Assembly: GCF_900101905.1 (NCBI RefSeq)
Contig: NZ_FNAJ01000007.1
Coordinates: 248,001-312,000, forward strand
Source: Myxococcus virescens
Lineage (GTDB): Bacteria > Myxococcota > Myxococcia > Myxococcales > Myxococcaceae
Direction of reading: 5' to 3'
DNA length: 64,000 nucleotides
Both the position numbers and the translations under genes were made by a program. Within the stretch, counting starts at the first letter, position 1. The number at the start of each line of letters is the position of its first letter. Positions 1-8,176 of this stretch are shown piece by piece. A model generated the notes under the pieces. It was not told where the DNA came from. It ran no database searches and saw only the letters and a list, made by a program, of their open reading frames with translations.

Positions 1-543
1 GTATCCAGCAGCATGCCCATCCGCGACCTGGATGCCTTCGCTCCGGCGGGCACGGTGCCGCTGCGGGTGCTGGCCAATCGAGGGGCCAACGGAATCGACG
101 GCATTGTCTCCAGCGCGCTCGGCATGGCGGCCGCGGCGGGCCGGCCCGCGGTGCTGCTCACGGGGGACCTGGCGTTGCTGCATGACGTGGGAGCCTTCGT
201 CACCGCGTCGCGCACGCGAGTGCCGCTCACGGTGGTGGCGGTGAACAACGATGGGGGCGGCATCTTCTCGTTCCTCCCCATCGCCCAGGTCGCGCCGCGG
301 GACACGTTCGAGACGCTCTTCGGTACGCCGCACGGGGTGGACCTGTCCCACGCGGCGGCGCTGGGCGGCGCCCGGCTCCACCGACCGGAGACGCCCGTTG
401 CGCTCAGGTCGGCCGTGCGCGAGGGCCTGGAGGGCGGGCTCCACCTGGTGGAAGTGCGCGTGGACCGCAACGCGAATGTGGATGAGCACCGGCGGCTGTT
501 CGCTCGAATGGCGGCCTCACTGGGAGAAGGACCATGGGCGTGA
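1..543 (+). CDS. menD: MenD, C-terminal part (SEPHCHC synthase)
   Basis: This is the 3' end of a gene that begins outside the window; the open frame runs from base 1. MenD is a thiamine-diphosphate enzyme that joins isochorismate and 2-oxoglutarate in menaquinone synthesis. The fragment opens with the MenD-type SSMPIRD motif, followed by an RGANGIDG segment and a LLTGDLALLHD segment. GD plus NNDGGGIFSFLP forms the usual thiamine-diphosphate/Mg binding signature. It overlaps menH by 10 bases, so the two genes are probably translationally coupled. The N-terminal half cannot be seen. Confidence 0.93.
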   Translation, partial: VSSSMPIRDLDAFAPAGTVPLRVLANRGANGIDGIVSSALGMAAAAGRPAVLLTGDLALLHDVGAFVTASRTRVPLTVVAVNNDGGGIFSFLPIAQVAPRDTFETLFGTPHGVDLSHAAALGGARLHRPETPVALRSAVREGLEGGLHLVEVRVDRNANVDEHRRLFARMAASLGEGPWA

Positions 544-1391
544 AGCTGGCTTACGAGACGTGGGGTGAGGGCTCCCGTCCGCTCGTGTTGCTGCACGGCT
601 TCACCGGCAGCCGCAGGGCCTTCGACGGGCTGCGTCCGCTCCTGGGCCGCGATGTGCGCGCGGTGGCGGTGGACCTCCCCGGTCATGGGGCCACGCCGCT
701 GCCGGACCAGCGGGGGCGTGAGGCCTTCGTGGAAACGGTGGACGCGCTCGTCGCGCTGGTGGACTCGCTGGGACAGGGACCCGTGGACCTGCTGGGCTAT
801 TCGCAGGGGGCACGCGTGGCGCTGGCGGCGGCCGTGCGCGCGCCGGACCGCTTTGGTCGGCTCATCATGGAGAGCGGCTCGCCAGGGCTGCATCGGCGCC
901 AGGAGCGCGCGGCCCGGCGTGAGGCGGACGGACAGCTGGCGGCCTTCATCCGTTCGCGAGGCGTGGACGCCTTCGTGGACCGCTGGGAGCAATTGCCGCT
1001 GTTCGACGGCCTGCGCCAGCTCCCGCAGGAGCGCAAGGACGCGCTGCGCTCACAGCGCCGCGCCTGCACGGCGGAGGGGCTCGCGGGCGCGCTGGAGTGT
1101 CTGGGGCTGGGCGTCCAGCCGGATTTCTGGCCGGAGCTGCATGCCCAGCGGCTGCCCACGCTGCTGCTGACGGGCGCTTTGGATTCGAAGTTCACCCAGA
1201 TTGCCCGCCGCATGGCCACGGAGCTGCCGGTGGTCTGGCGCCACGCCTTCGAAGGCTGTGGCCACGCGCCGCACCTGGAGGCGCCGGAGGCCTATGCCCG
1301 TGAAGTCCTCGGGTTCCTCCAGACGCCCTGGTACGAGGCCCCGCAGTTCGACAGTCCCATGACCGCGCGCGAGGGAAGGGTGACGTCGTGA
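534..1391 (+). CDS. menH: MenH-type alpha/beta hydrolase (SHCHC synthase)
   Basis: A 285-residue alpha/beta hydrolase. In the menaquinone pathway MenH eliminates pyruvate from SEPHCHC to give SHCHC. Visible features are the HGFTGS oxyanion-hole segment near the N terminus, a GYSQGAR nucleophile elbow (Ser), a TGALD segment carrying the likely acid, and GCGHAPHLEAP with the catalytic His near residue 245. The role is assigned mainly from position between menD and menA, because the hydrolase fold alone is not specific. The start overlaps menD, and the stop overlaps the menA GTG start by 4 bases. Confidence 0.88.
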   Translation: MGVKLAYETWGEGSRPLVLLHGFTGSRRAFDGLRPLLGRDVRAVAVDLPGHGATPLPDQRGREAFVETVDALVALVDSLGQGPVDLLGYSQGARVALAAAVRAPDRFGRLIMESGSPGLHRRQERAARREADGQLAAFIRSRGVDAFVDRWEQLPLFDGLRQLPQERKDALRSQRRACTAEGLAGALECLGLGVQPDFWPELHAQRLPTLLLTGALDSKFTQIARRMATELPVVWRHAFEGCGHAPHLEAPEAYAREVLGFLQTPWYEAPQFDSPMTAREGRVTS

Positions 1392-2311
1392 GCACGTCGA
1401 TTCCGGCGCATGGCCCGCTGTCGGTGAAGCCCCGTCCCGGGGTGAAGCACTGGGTGATGGCGGCGCGTCCCAAGACGCTGACGGCGGCGTTGGTGCCGGT
1501 GTTGGTGGGCACGGGGCTCGCGTTCGGCTCGGGCGTGGGGCGCCTGCTGCCCGCGTTGGCGGCGCTGCTGGGCGCGGTGCTCATCCAGATTGGCACCAAC
1601 TTCATCAACGACTACTACGACTTCAAGAAGGGCGCCGACACGCACGAACGGCTGGGCCCTCAGCGCGTGACGCAGAGTGGCCTCATCGCGCCGGGCACCG
1701 TGCTGGCAGGCGCGGGCGTGTGCTTCGCGCTGGCCACGGCCGTGGGCCTGTACCTGGTGGTGGTGGGCGGCTGGCCCATCATCGCCATCGGCCTGGCGTC
1801 GCTGCTGTGCGGCTACGCATACACGGGCGGCCCCTTTCCCCTGGGCTACAATGGCCTGGGTGACGTGTTCGTCTTCATCTTCTTCGGCCTGGTGGCGGTG
1901 ACGGGGACCTACTACGTGCAGGCGGGGACGGTAGACCCCGCGGCGTGGTGGGCGGCGGTGCCCGTGGGCGCAAGCGGCACCATGCTCATCGTCGTCAACA
2001 ACCTGCGCGACGTGACGACGGACGTGAAGGCTGGCAAGCGCACCCTGGCGGTCCGCTTCGGCACGGGCGTGGGGAAGGCGGAGTACCTCCTCCTGCTGGT
2101 GATGTCGTACGCCACGCCCTTCGCGATGTACGCGCTGAAGCTGGCCAGCCCCTGGGTGTTCCTGTCCCTGCTGAGCCTGCCCCTGGCGGTTCCCCCGTTG
2201 CGGCAGGTGTTGAAGCAGGAGGGGGCCGCGCTGAACCCGGCGCTGGGGTCCACGGCCAGACTGCAGCTCGTGTTTGGAGTGCTGTTCGCGTTGGGCCTCT
2301 ACCTGCGATGA
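1388..2311 (+). CDS. menA: 1,4-dihydroxy-2-naphthoate polyprenyltransferase MenA
   Basis: A 307-residue integral membrane prenyltransferase of the UbiA superfamily. It attaches the polyprenyl tail to dihydroxynaphthoate at the cytoplasmic membrane. The two Asp-rich motifs that hold Mg-diphosphate are present: NDYYDFKKGAD at about residue 75 and NNLRDVTTD at about residue 200. Hydrophobic helices lie between them and after them. It starts with GTG inside the menH stop codon (GTGA overlap), which implies coupled translation. It is followed within 10 bases by menC. Confidence 0.93.
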   Translation: MSTSIPAHGPLSVKPRPGVKHWVMAARPKTLTAALVPVLVGTGLAFGSGVGRLLPALAALLGAVLIQIGTNFINDYYDFKKGADTHERLGPQRVTQSGLIAPGTVLAGAGVCFALATAVGLYLVVVGGWPIIAIGLASLLCGYAYTGGPFPLGYNGLGDVFVFIFFGLVAVTGTYYVQAGTVDPAAWWAAVPVGASGTMLIVVNNLRDVTTDVKAGKRTLAVRFGTGVGKAEYLLLLVMSYATPFAMYALKLASPWVFLSLLSLPLAVPPLRQVLKQEGAALNPALGSTARLQLVFGVLFALGLYLR

Positions 2312-2320
2312 TGTGAGGCC

Positions 2321-3481
2321 ATGCGGATTGCCCAGGTTTCGCTCATTCCCCTCCGGTTGGAGCTGCGCCAGCCCCTGAAGACGTCTCACGGGGTGCACGC
2401 GGTGCGAGAAGGCTTCCTCGTCCGCGTCGTCGACGAGGAGGGGCGCGAAGGTCTGGGCGAGGCGATGCCGCTGCCCGCGTTCGGCACCGAGTCGCTCGAA
2501 GACTGTGGCGTGACGCTGAACGCCTGGCTGTCCGAGCTGAAAGGCCAGTTCCTGGGCGACTCGGTACGGGCCATCGAGGACACGTTGTCGCCGTTCCCCC
2601 CTGCCGTGGCGCGAGGCGACGGCGTGCGCATCCGTGCACGTCAGGTGACGCCAGCGGGCGCCATGCCGGCCGCGGAACACGCGCTGGAGCTGGCGCTGCT
2701 GGACCTGCTCGCGCAACGCCAGGGTGTACCGCTGTGCTGGCTGCTGGCGGAGGAGGCGCGGACGGAAGTGGCGGTGAACGCGCTGCTGGGCGCCGACACC
2801 CCAGAGGCCCTGGCGGAAGAGGCCCGGCAGGCCGTGGCCGAGGGCTTCGGCACGTTGAAGCTGAAAGTCGCCGGCCGGCCGCTGGACGCCGACGAGGCGC
2901 GAGTGAAGGCCGTGCGCGACGCGGTAGGGCCGGACGTGAAGCTCCGGCTGGATGCGAACGGCGGCTGGTCCGAGCCCGACGCGAAGCGCGCCCTGGACCG
3001 GCTGGGCTGGTACGGCCTGGAGTTGGTGGAGCAGCCCACGCCGCCGGAGGACCTCGCGGCGCTCTGGCGCGTTCAGCGCCGCGCACCCTGCACGGTGGCG
3101 GCGGACGAGTCCCTGGCTTCTCCCGATGCGCTCCGGGCGCTGCTGACGGTGGACCCGTTGCTGGGCGGTGGCCCGGCGGTGGGCGCGGTGGTGCTGAAGC
3201 CCATGGTGCTGGGCGGACTGTTGCCGTGCCTCGTGGTCGCGATGCGCGCGGCTCGGCTCGGAATGCAGGCCTATGTCACCAGCTCCATGGATGGCGTGGT
3301 AGCGCGGGCTGGCGCGGCACACCTCGCGGCGGCACTGCCATCCGGAGCGCTGGCCTCCGGGCTCGCGGTGGGGCGCTTGCTGGCGAAGGAGCCGGAAGGT
3401 CATCCGTACCATCCGCAGCGAGGCATCATTCGCCTGTCGAGCACCCCGGGGCTCGGACTGAGCTCCCAGTCACTGGTGTGA
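2321..3481 (+). CDS. menC: o-Succinylbenzoate synthase MenC
   Basis: A 386-residue enolase-superfamily enzyme that dehydrates SHCHC to o-succinylbenzoate. The barrel motifs are in order: KLKVAG (KxK, general base), LRLDANGGW (first metal Asp), VEQPTPPED (Glu), AADESLAS (Asp) and VLKPMVLGG (second catalytic Lys). Its place between menA and menE separates it from the related muconate-lactonizing and dipeptide-epimerase enzymes. The start lies 9 bases after the menA stop. Confidence 0.92.
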   Translation: MRIAQVSLIPLRLELRQPLKTSHGVHAVREGFLVRVVDEEGREGLGEAMPLPAFGTESLEDCGVTLNAWLSELKGQFLGDSVRAIEDTLSPFPPAVARGDGVRIRARQVTPAGAMPAAEHALELALLDLLAQRQGVPLCWLLAEEARTEVAVNALLGADTPEALAEEARQAVAEGFGTLKLKVAGRPLDADEARVKAVRDAVGPDVKLRLDANGGWSEPDAKRALDRLGWYGLELVEQPTPPEDLAALWRVQRRAPCTVAADESLASPDALRALLTVDPLLGGGPAVGAVVLKPMVLGGLLPCLVVAMRAARLGMQAYVTSSMDGVVARAGAAHLAAALPSGALASGLAVGRLLAKEPEGHPYHPQRGIIRLSSTPGLGLSSQSLV

Positions 3482-3541
3482 CGGCTCGACGCATGGGAGC
3501 CCACGGATTGGCCTCCGTTAATGAAGCCTCAAGGTGACGGA

Positions 3542-4990
3542 ATGTCGGTCCTGCTGTGTCCCATTCGAGTAGGCGCTCGTCATCAGCCCCAGGCGGAGGC
3601 CCTGACGTTCGCGGGCCGCTCCTGGTCCTACGAAGCCCTGGATGCGGAAGTCTCCCGATGGGTTGCCGCACTCGAGGCGGAGGGCGTCGGCGCTTCGGAC
3701 AGGGTGGCGTCGCTCGCGACGAACCACGTCGCCTCCGTGTGCCTCTTCTGGGCGCTGGGCCGGCTGGGCGCGGTGTTGGCGCCGCTCAATGCCCGGCTCA
3801 CGTCCGCGGAGCTGGCGCCCATGGTGGAGGACATCCAGCCCCGTTTGAGCCTGGCGCTGGGCTCCCTGGTGGAGCGGCTCCCTGGAGCCCGGCCACTCGA
3901 GTCCTTCGCGGAGGCCGTCTCCACGGGGGCTTCCACGTGCCAGCCCCTGGAGGCGTCATCGCCCCGGGTCGTGCTCTTCACCAGCGGGACAACGGGCCGG
4001 CCCAAGGGCGCGGTCCTCACCGAAGGCAACTTCCGGGCGTCTTCACGAGCGTCGGCGGCCAACCTGGGGGCGCATCCAGCCCCGCGTTGGCTGGGCACAT
4101 TGCCGCTCTTCCACGTGGGGGGCATCGCGATGCTCACTCGCACTGCCTACGAGGGAGGTTGCCTCGTCCTGCACGAACGCTTCGACGCCGATGCGGCCAA
4201 CCGGGCCATCGACGGGGAGGGCGTGTCCCACGCGAGCCTCGTGGCGACGACGCTGGAGCGAATGCTGGACGCTCGAGGTGACCGGCGCATGCCGGACTCC
4301 TTCGCATGGGCGCTGATAGGCGGAGGTCCGGTGCCCGTGCCCCTCCTCGCACGAGCGAGGGCCGCGGGCCTGCGAGCCCTTCAGACGTACGGCCTGACGG
4401 AGGCCTGCTCACAAGTCACGACTGAGCGCCCGGACAATGCGGACGGCCGCACCGCTGGCGTCCCGTTGCCGGGAGTCGAGGTGCGCATCGTCGGCGTAGG
4501 CGGTGAAGTCCTCGGCGCAGGGGCGGAGGGCGACATCGAGGTGCGCGCGCCCACGGTGATGGCCGGGTACTGGCAGCGTCCAGAGGCCACCCATGAGGCG
4601 GTTCGTGACGGCTGGCTGCGCACGAAGGACGTCGGCGTGCTGGATGGTGGGGGGCGGCTCACAGTGCTGTCACGCCGCACGGACCTCATCGTCCGAGGTG
4701 GGGAGAACATCTACCCGGCGGAGGTGGAAGCGGTGCTCCTCAATCACCCCGCGGTGCAGGAAGCCGCCGTGGTGGGCTTCCCGGACGACCGCTGGGGCGA
4801 ACGGCCCGTGGCCTTCGTCGCGCCGCGCCCGGGGCAGGCGCACCCCGGGGAAGAGGCACTGGCGGCGTGGTGCCGTCAGTCCCTGGCGGGCTTCAAGACG
4901 CCCGCGCGTTTCGTGTGGGTGGACGCGCTGCCTCGCAACGCCATGGGGAAGGTCGAGCGCACCGTCCTGAGACGGCACGCCCTCCGCTGA
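3542..4990 (+). CDS. menE: o-Succinylbenzoate-CoA ligase MenE
   Basis: An adenylate-forming acyl-CoA ligase that activates o-succinylbenzoate. Core motifs are the P-loop TSGTTGRPKG, YGLTEACSQ, GWLRTKDVG, RTDLIVRGGENIYP and the C-terminal Lys in NAMGKVERT. The start at 3542 is preferred because AAGGTG sits 5 to 6 bases upstream. An in-frame ATG at 3521 would add seven residues but has no ribosome-binding site. It is the last gene of the men run. No menB or menF is seen in the window. Confidence 0.9.
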   Translation: MSVLLCPIRVGARHQPQAEALTFAGRSWSYEALDAEVSRWVAALEAEGVGASDRVASLATNHVASVCLFWALGRLGAVLAPLNARLTSAELAPMVEDIQPRLSLALGSLVERLPGARPLESFAEAVSTGASTCQPLEASSPRVVLFTSGTTGRPKGAVLTEGNFRASSRASAANLGAHPAPRWLGTLPLFHVGGIAMLTRTAYEGGCLVLHERFDADAANRAIDGEGVSHASLVATTLERMLDARGDRRMPDSFAWALIGGGPVPVPLLARARAAGLRALQTYGLTEACSQVTTERPDNADGRTAGVPLPGVEVRIVGVGGEVLGAGAEGDIEVRAPTVMAGYWQRPEATHEAVRDGWLRTKDVGVLDGGGRLTVLSRRTDLIVRGGENIYPAEVEAVLLNHPAVQEAAVVGFPDDRWGERPVAFVAPRPGQAHPGEEALAAWCRQSLAGFKTPARFVWVDALPRNAMGKVERTVLRRHALR

Positions 4991-5018
4991 CCCACGGGGG
5001 TGGGGCGGGCGCCCTGTC

Positions 5019-5231
5019 TCAGCACTCCGAGATCGGGTGGCCCCAGGGATTGGTCCGCGGGAACTGCCGCAGGACGGTGCTCAGCCGGCAGGTGGCCGAC
5101 ACGGTGGTGGCAGCCGCGGACCGACGGGAGGCCTGCGGGCCCCGGTGCTCGAAGGTGCCCAGTCGGGCCGCCTGCATCGCCAGCTGCTTTTCGACCTCCG
5201 GGGACCAACGGGAGAACTCAAGCCATTCCAT
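5019..5231 (-). CDS. Small unknown protein (70 aa)
   Basis: I do not recognise this protein. It is 70 residues, begins MEWLEFSRWSPEVEKQ and ends with a Cys just before the stop; a second Cys lies near residue 48. Two facts support it as a real gene. AAGGAG lies seven bases before the ATG, and almost every codon ends in G or C as in its neighbours. An in-frame upstream ATG at 5267 has no such site. It converges with menE. About 50 bases upstream lies a perfect inverted repeat (5281-5297) that could be its operator. Confidence 0.6.
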   Translation of the reverse strand: MEWLEFSRWSPEVEKQLAMQAARLGTFEHRGPQASRRSAAATTVSATCRLSTVLRQFPRTNPWGHPISEC

Positions 5232-5280
5232 GTGCGTGCTCCTTCGCGCCGCAGTGTTCGGGCACATCCGACCTCTTCAA

Positions 5281-5297
5281 GTCGTGAAAATCACGAC
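5281..5297. promoter_or_regulatory. Perfect inverted repeat, candidate operator
   Basis: GTCGTGA-AAA-TCACGAC is a perfect 7-base dyad with a 3-base centre. It lies about 50 bases upstream of the small gene that starts at 5231. The length and symmetry fit a site for a dimeric repressor. The regulator is unknown. Confidence 0.4.
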
Positions 5298-5662
5298 GCC
5301 ACGCGTTGAAGCTGGCAGTCAGTGGCGATTTCCCGACAAGGGTCGCCGTCTCAACCCGCGGACGTGGTCGCCATCTTTCAAAAGCCACTCCGGGATGTCG
5401 TGTTCCCGCGCGGCCGCCTGCCCTCCGAGGAGGGGCCTGCATTTCCTGCGCGGACCTGGGACACGTGGACATTCTTGCGTCGCCCGCGCCGTGCCCCCGG
5501 CGTGATTGCTGATACGGCTGCAACCTTTCACTCCCAAGGTCAAAACTCAAACATGCAAGGATTTCCACACCCGACGTTGAAGAGTTGAAGAGACAACGCA
5601 GGGGGAGGGTAGGGAATGACGCCGGCTTCCGAGTGAAAACAGGACATTCCAGGTCGTGGCTG

Positions 5663-5678
5663 ATTTTGATATCGAAAT
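5663..5678. promoter_or_regulatory. AT-rich palindrome upstream of the monooxygenase
   Basis: ATTTTGATATCGAAAT is a 16-base palindrome with one mismatched pair. It lies 45 bases before the monooxygenase ATG in an otherwise GC-rich genome. Such sites often bind MarR- or TetR-type repressors of aromatic-substrate genes. That assignment is inference. Confidence 0.4.
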
Positions 5679-5723
5679 GACTCAAAGGCAGCTCAGCACG
5701 CGTACTCGCAACGGGAGGGAGAG

Positions 5724-7349
5724 ATGGCTCCGGAGTCCGTTGATGTCATCATCGTGGGCAGTGGTCCGGTGGGAGCGATGGCGGCGAACCTCCTGGGGCA
5801 GCAGGGGATTCGGACGCTGGTGGTGGAGCGTGAAGTCACGCCTCATGGCCAGTCCCGCGCCATCAGCGTGGATGACGAGGGCCAGCGCATCTTCCAGTCC
5901 GCGGGGCTGGTGGGCGACCTGGGCGCGGGCTTCTATCCGTGCAAGCGGCTGCAGTACCTGAATGACTCGCTGCGCTCGCTGGCGGAGGTGGACTTCACCC
6001 GGTTGGACCGGCCGTTCGGCTACGTGCCCGCGGCCTTCTTCCAGCAGCCGCGCATGGAGGCGGTGCTTCGGCAGGGCCTGAAGCGCTTCCCGCACGTGGA
6101 CCTGTGGCTGGGCCACGAGGTGGAGTCCTTCGTCCAGGACGAAGACGGCGTCACCGCCCGCGTGAAGGAGGTCGCGGGGGAGCGTGCGGTCAACGTGCGC
6201 GCGCGCTTCCTGCTCGCGTGCGACGGCTCGCACAGCTCCATCCGCCGGCGGCTGGGCCTGAAGCTCGTGGGGACGACGGCGCTGGAGCACTCGCTGGCCA
6301 TCACCGTGAAGACGTCCTCACCCGAGCCCGACTTCACCAGCTACCTGTGCGGCCCCGTGCGCCGGGGATTCATCGCGCGCACCGCGCCGAACGAGATTCG
6401 CTTCGACATCATCCTGGAGCCAGACGCGGACCTGAAGGCGGCGCGCTCGCCCGAGAACGTGCGGCGGCTGATCGGCTACTACCTGGACCCGGATTCGGTG
6501 GAGCTCGACTCCGTCAAGATCTTCTCGTACCACAGCCGCATGTCCGAGCAGTGGCGGGTGGGCCGCGTGTTCCTCCTGGGCGACGCGGCGCACCTGATGC
6601 CGCCCTTCCTGGGGCAGGGGCTCTGCGCGGGCCTCCGGGACGCGGCGAACCTGACCTGGAAGCTGGGGCTGGTGCTCGCGGGCGCGGCGGATGCGTCGCT
6701 GCTCGACACCTACGAGGAGGAGCGGCGTGGCCACGTGTCGGAGGTGATTCGCGGCTCGGACGCCATGGGCCGGGTGATGATGTCGGGCGGGCGGGTGATG
6801 GCTCGCGTCCGCAACGCGCTCATCCAGGTGATGTACCGGCTGCCGGTGACGGGCGACTTCATCCGCGACTACAAGGTGAAGCCGCAGATGCCGCTGCGCC
6901 GGGGCTTCATGCACGGCGCCCAACGCGCGAAGGGGGACGTGCCGGAAGGCTCCTACTTCCCGCAGCCGCGCGTGGAGCGGCCCGACGGAGAGACGGCGCT
7001 GCTGGATGACTGCCTGGGTGAGGGTTTCGTGGTGCTGACGCGTCCAGGCGCCTCCCAGGAGGCCCAGCGCGAGGCACGGGCCCTGGCGGACGAACTCGGA
7101 GCACGCTGGTGGCAGCTGGCCGCGGCGGACCGCGCGGGAAATGGCGGGCCGGACACGCTGGTGGACCTGGACGGCCGGCTGGGCGCCTGGTTCGTGCAGT
7201 ACGCGGCCGACCTCGTGGTGCTCCGGCCGGACCGCTACGTGTTCGGCATCGCAGGGGGTGGCAAGCGGGGCCACCTCCTGGGCTCGCTCAAGGGCCGCGT
7301 CCGCCCTCACTCGCGTCCGAATGGCGCGGAGGTCCGGCGGGCGGGCTGA
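5724..7349 (+). CDS. FAD-dependent monooxygenase, aromatic hydroxylase type (MhpA-like)
   Basis: A 541-residue group A flavoprotein monooxygenase. The N-terminal Rossmann motif GSGPVGAMAANLLGQQG binds FAD. A GDAAHLMPPFLGQGL segment near residue 290 is the second flavin-contacting motif, and an LLACDGSHSSIRR segment (DG motif) lies near residue 170. Length and motif order fit the 3-(3-hydroxyphenyl)propionate hydroxylase and polyketide hydroxylase group, including a C-terminal thioredoxin-like domain. The substrate cannot be told. GGGAGGGAGAG directly precedes the ATG. The gene stands alone on its strand and may be regulated through the palindrome at 5663. Confidence 0.88.
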   Translation: MAPESVDVIIVGSGPVGAMAANLLGQQGIRTLVVEREVTPHGQSRAISVDDEGQRIFQSAGLVGDLGAGFYPCKRLQYLNDSLRSLAEVDFTRLDRPFGYVPAAFFQQPRMEAVLRQGLKRFPHVDLWLGHEVESFVQDEDGVTARVKEVAGERAVNVRARFLLACDGSHSSIRRRLGLKLVGTTALEHSLAITVKTSSPEPDFTSYLCGPVRRGFIARTAPNEIRFDIILEPDADLKAARSPENVRRLIGYYLDPDSVELDSVKIFSYHSRMSEQWRVGRVFLLGDAAHLMPPFLGQGLCAGLRDAANLTWKLGLVLAGAADASLLDTYEEERRGHVSEVIRGSDAMGRVMMSGGRVMARVRNALIQVMYRLPVTGDFIRDYKVKPQMPLRRGFMHGAQRAKGDVPEGSYFPQPRVERPDGETALLDDCLGEGFVVLTRPGASQEAQREARALADELGARWWQLAAADRAGNGGPDTLVDLDGRLGAWFVQYAADLVVLRPDRYVFGIAGGGKRGHLLGSLKGRVRPHSRPNGAEVRRAG

Positions 7350-7361
7350 AAGGCGGGGAAC

Positions 7362-7393
7362 GGAAAAACAACAGGCGCCCGGGCCGGGGCGCC
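7362..7393 (-). terminator. Terminator of the oxygenase operon
   Basis: GGCGCCC, a six-base loop and GGGCGCC form a perfect 7-bp stem (7374-7393). Read on the minus strand it is followed by TGTTGTTTTT. It lies just past the stop of the gene ending at 7425. Confidence 0.6.
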
Positions 7394-7424
7394 CTACGAC
7401 CGCGAAGTGGGGCTGCGGGGAGGC

Positions 7425-8171
7425 TCAGGCCGCGGCGGCGGACTGGACCAGCTTCCCGGCGCGCTCCACGCAGTCGCCCATGAAGCGCAGGTAGATGTCG
7501 AGCGCGCTGGCACCCGTCTTGGCGATGATGGGCGCCTTGTCCGGCACCTGCGACAGGAGCTTGTTGAGCATCACCTCGTTGAGCGCGGTGTGACCCACGT
7601 CAATCTCCGTGTGCTCCTTGAGGAAGGACATGCCCTGGAGGATGTCCTCGCCACAGACGCGCTTGGCCTGCTCGAGAATCACGGGGCCGAGCACCGTCGA
7701 CAGGCCCTCGATTTCGTACTCGATGGCCACCTGCGCGGCGGGCATCTCACCGGTGATGGTGTTCTCGTGAATCTCCCGGTACTCCTTCATCGCCTGCGTG
7801 GGCGGCTGGGCGATGAGCTCCTCGGCGTTCAGCTTGGGGTTGCGGCGCTCGTTCCACCGGGCCACCAGGTGCTTGGTGTCCTCGACCATCATCAGATGGT
7901 GGCCGGCCTCGTGCTTGGCGTGGGCGATGAGCTTCTGGCCCACGTCGTCCAGGCCCACCTTCACGGTGGCCTCACCGGCGCGGCGAATCCACCCGTCCAC
8001 CGGCTCCGTCATGTAGACGCCCAGCGAGTTCCAGGTGATGAGGAAGGCCTCGAAGAGCGCGGGGTCCGCCTTGTCGTCCAGCAGCACCTTCAGCCGGGGA
8101 TCCGTCTTGATGCGCTCACGGGTGGCAGTCAGGTTCGGTGTGTACAGCTCCTCCACGAGTTGCTTGCTCAT
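7425..8171 (-). CDS. Heme-oxygenase-like non-heme iron enzyme (HDO superfamily)
   Basis: A 248-residue all-helical protein. The clearest signature is H-x3-D-x2-H in KEHTEIDVGH (about residues 187-194). Its spacing equals the ligand helix of heme-oxygenase-like diiron oxygenases such as SznF, BesC, CADD and UndA. A Glu 32 residues earlier (YEIEG) and a His/Glu-rich helix HAKHEAGHHLMMVED supply further plausible ligands. The fold also holds PqqC and TenA proteins, so the reaction is not predicted. ATG at 8171 is preferred because AGGGG lies eight bases upstream; an ATG at 8177 overlaps the stop of the upstream gene (TAATG). Tight coupling to the PilZ/acyltransferase gene suggests a shared pathway. 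Confidence 0.75.
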   Translation of the reverse strand: MSKQLVEELYTPNLTATRERIKTDPRLKVLLDDKADPALFEAFLITWNSLGVYMTEPVDGWIRRAGEATVKVGLDDVGQKLIAHAKHEAGHHLMMVEDTKHLVARWNERRNPKLNAEELIAQPPTQAMKEYREIHENTITGEMPAAQVAIEYEIEGLSTVLGPVILEQAKRVCGEDILQGMSFLKEHTEIDVGHTALNEVMLNKLLSQVPDKAPIIAKTGASALDIYLRFMGDCVERAGKLVQSAAAA

Positions 8172-8176
8172 GTTCA

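Larger units (their letters stand above)
5232..5723. other. Intergenic region with two palindromes
   Basis: About 490 bases of lower GC content between the small minus-strand gene and the monooxygenase. Apart from the two palindromic sites listed separately and a short direct repeat near 5575-5592, no gene is supported. The open frames here lack ribosome-binding sites and the codon bias of the neighbours. Confidence 0.6.
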
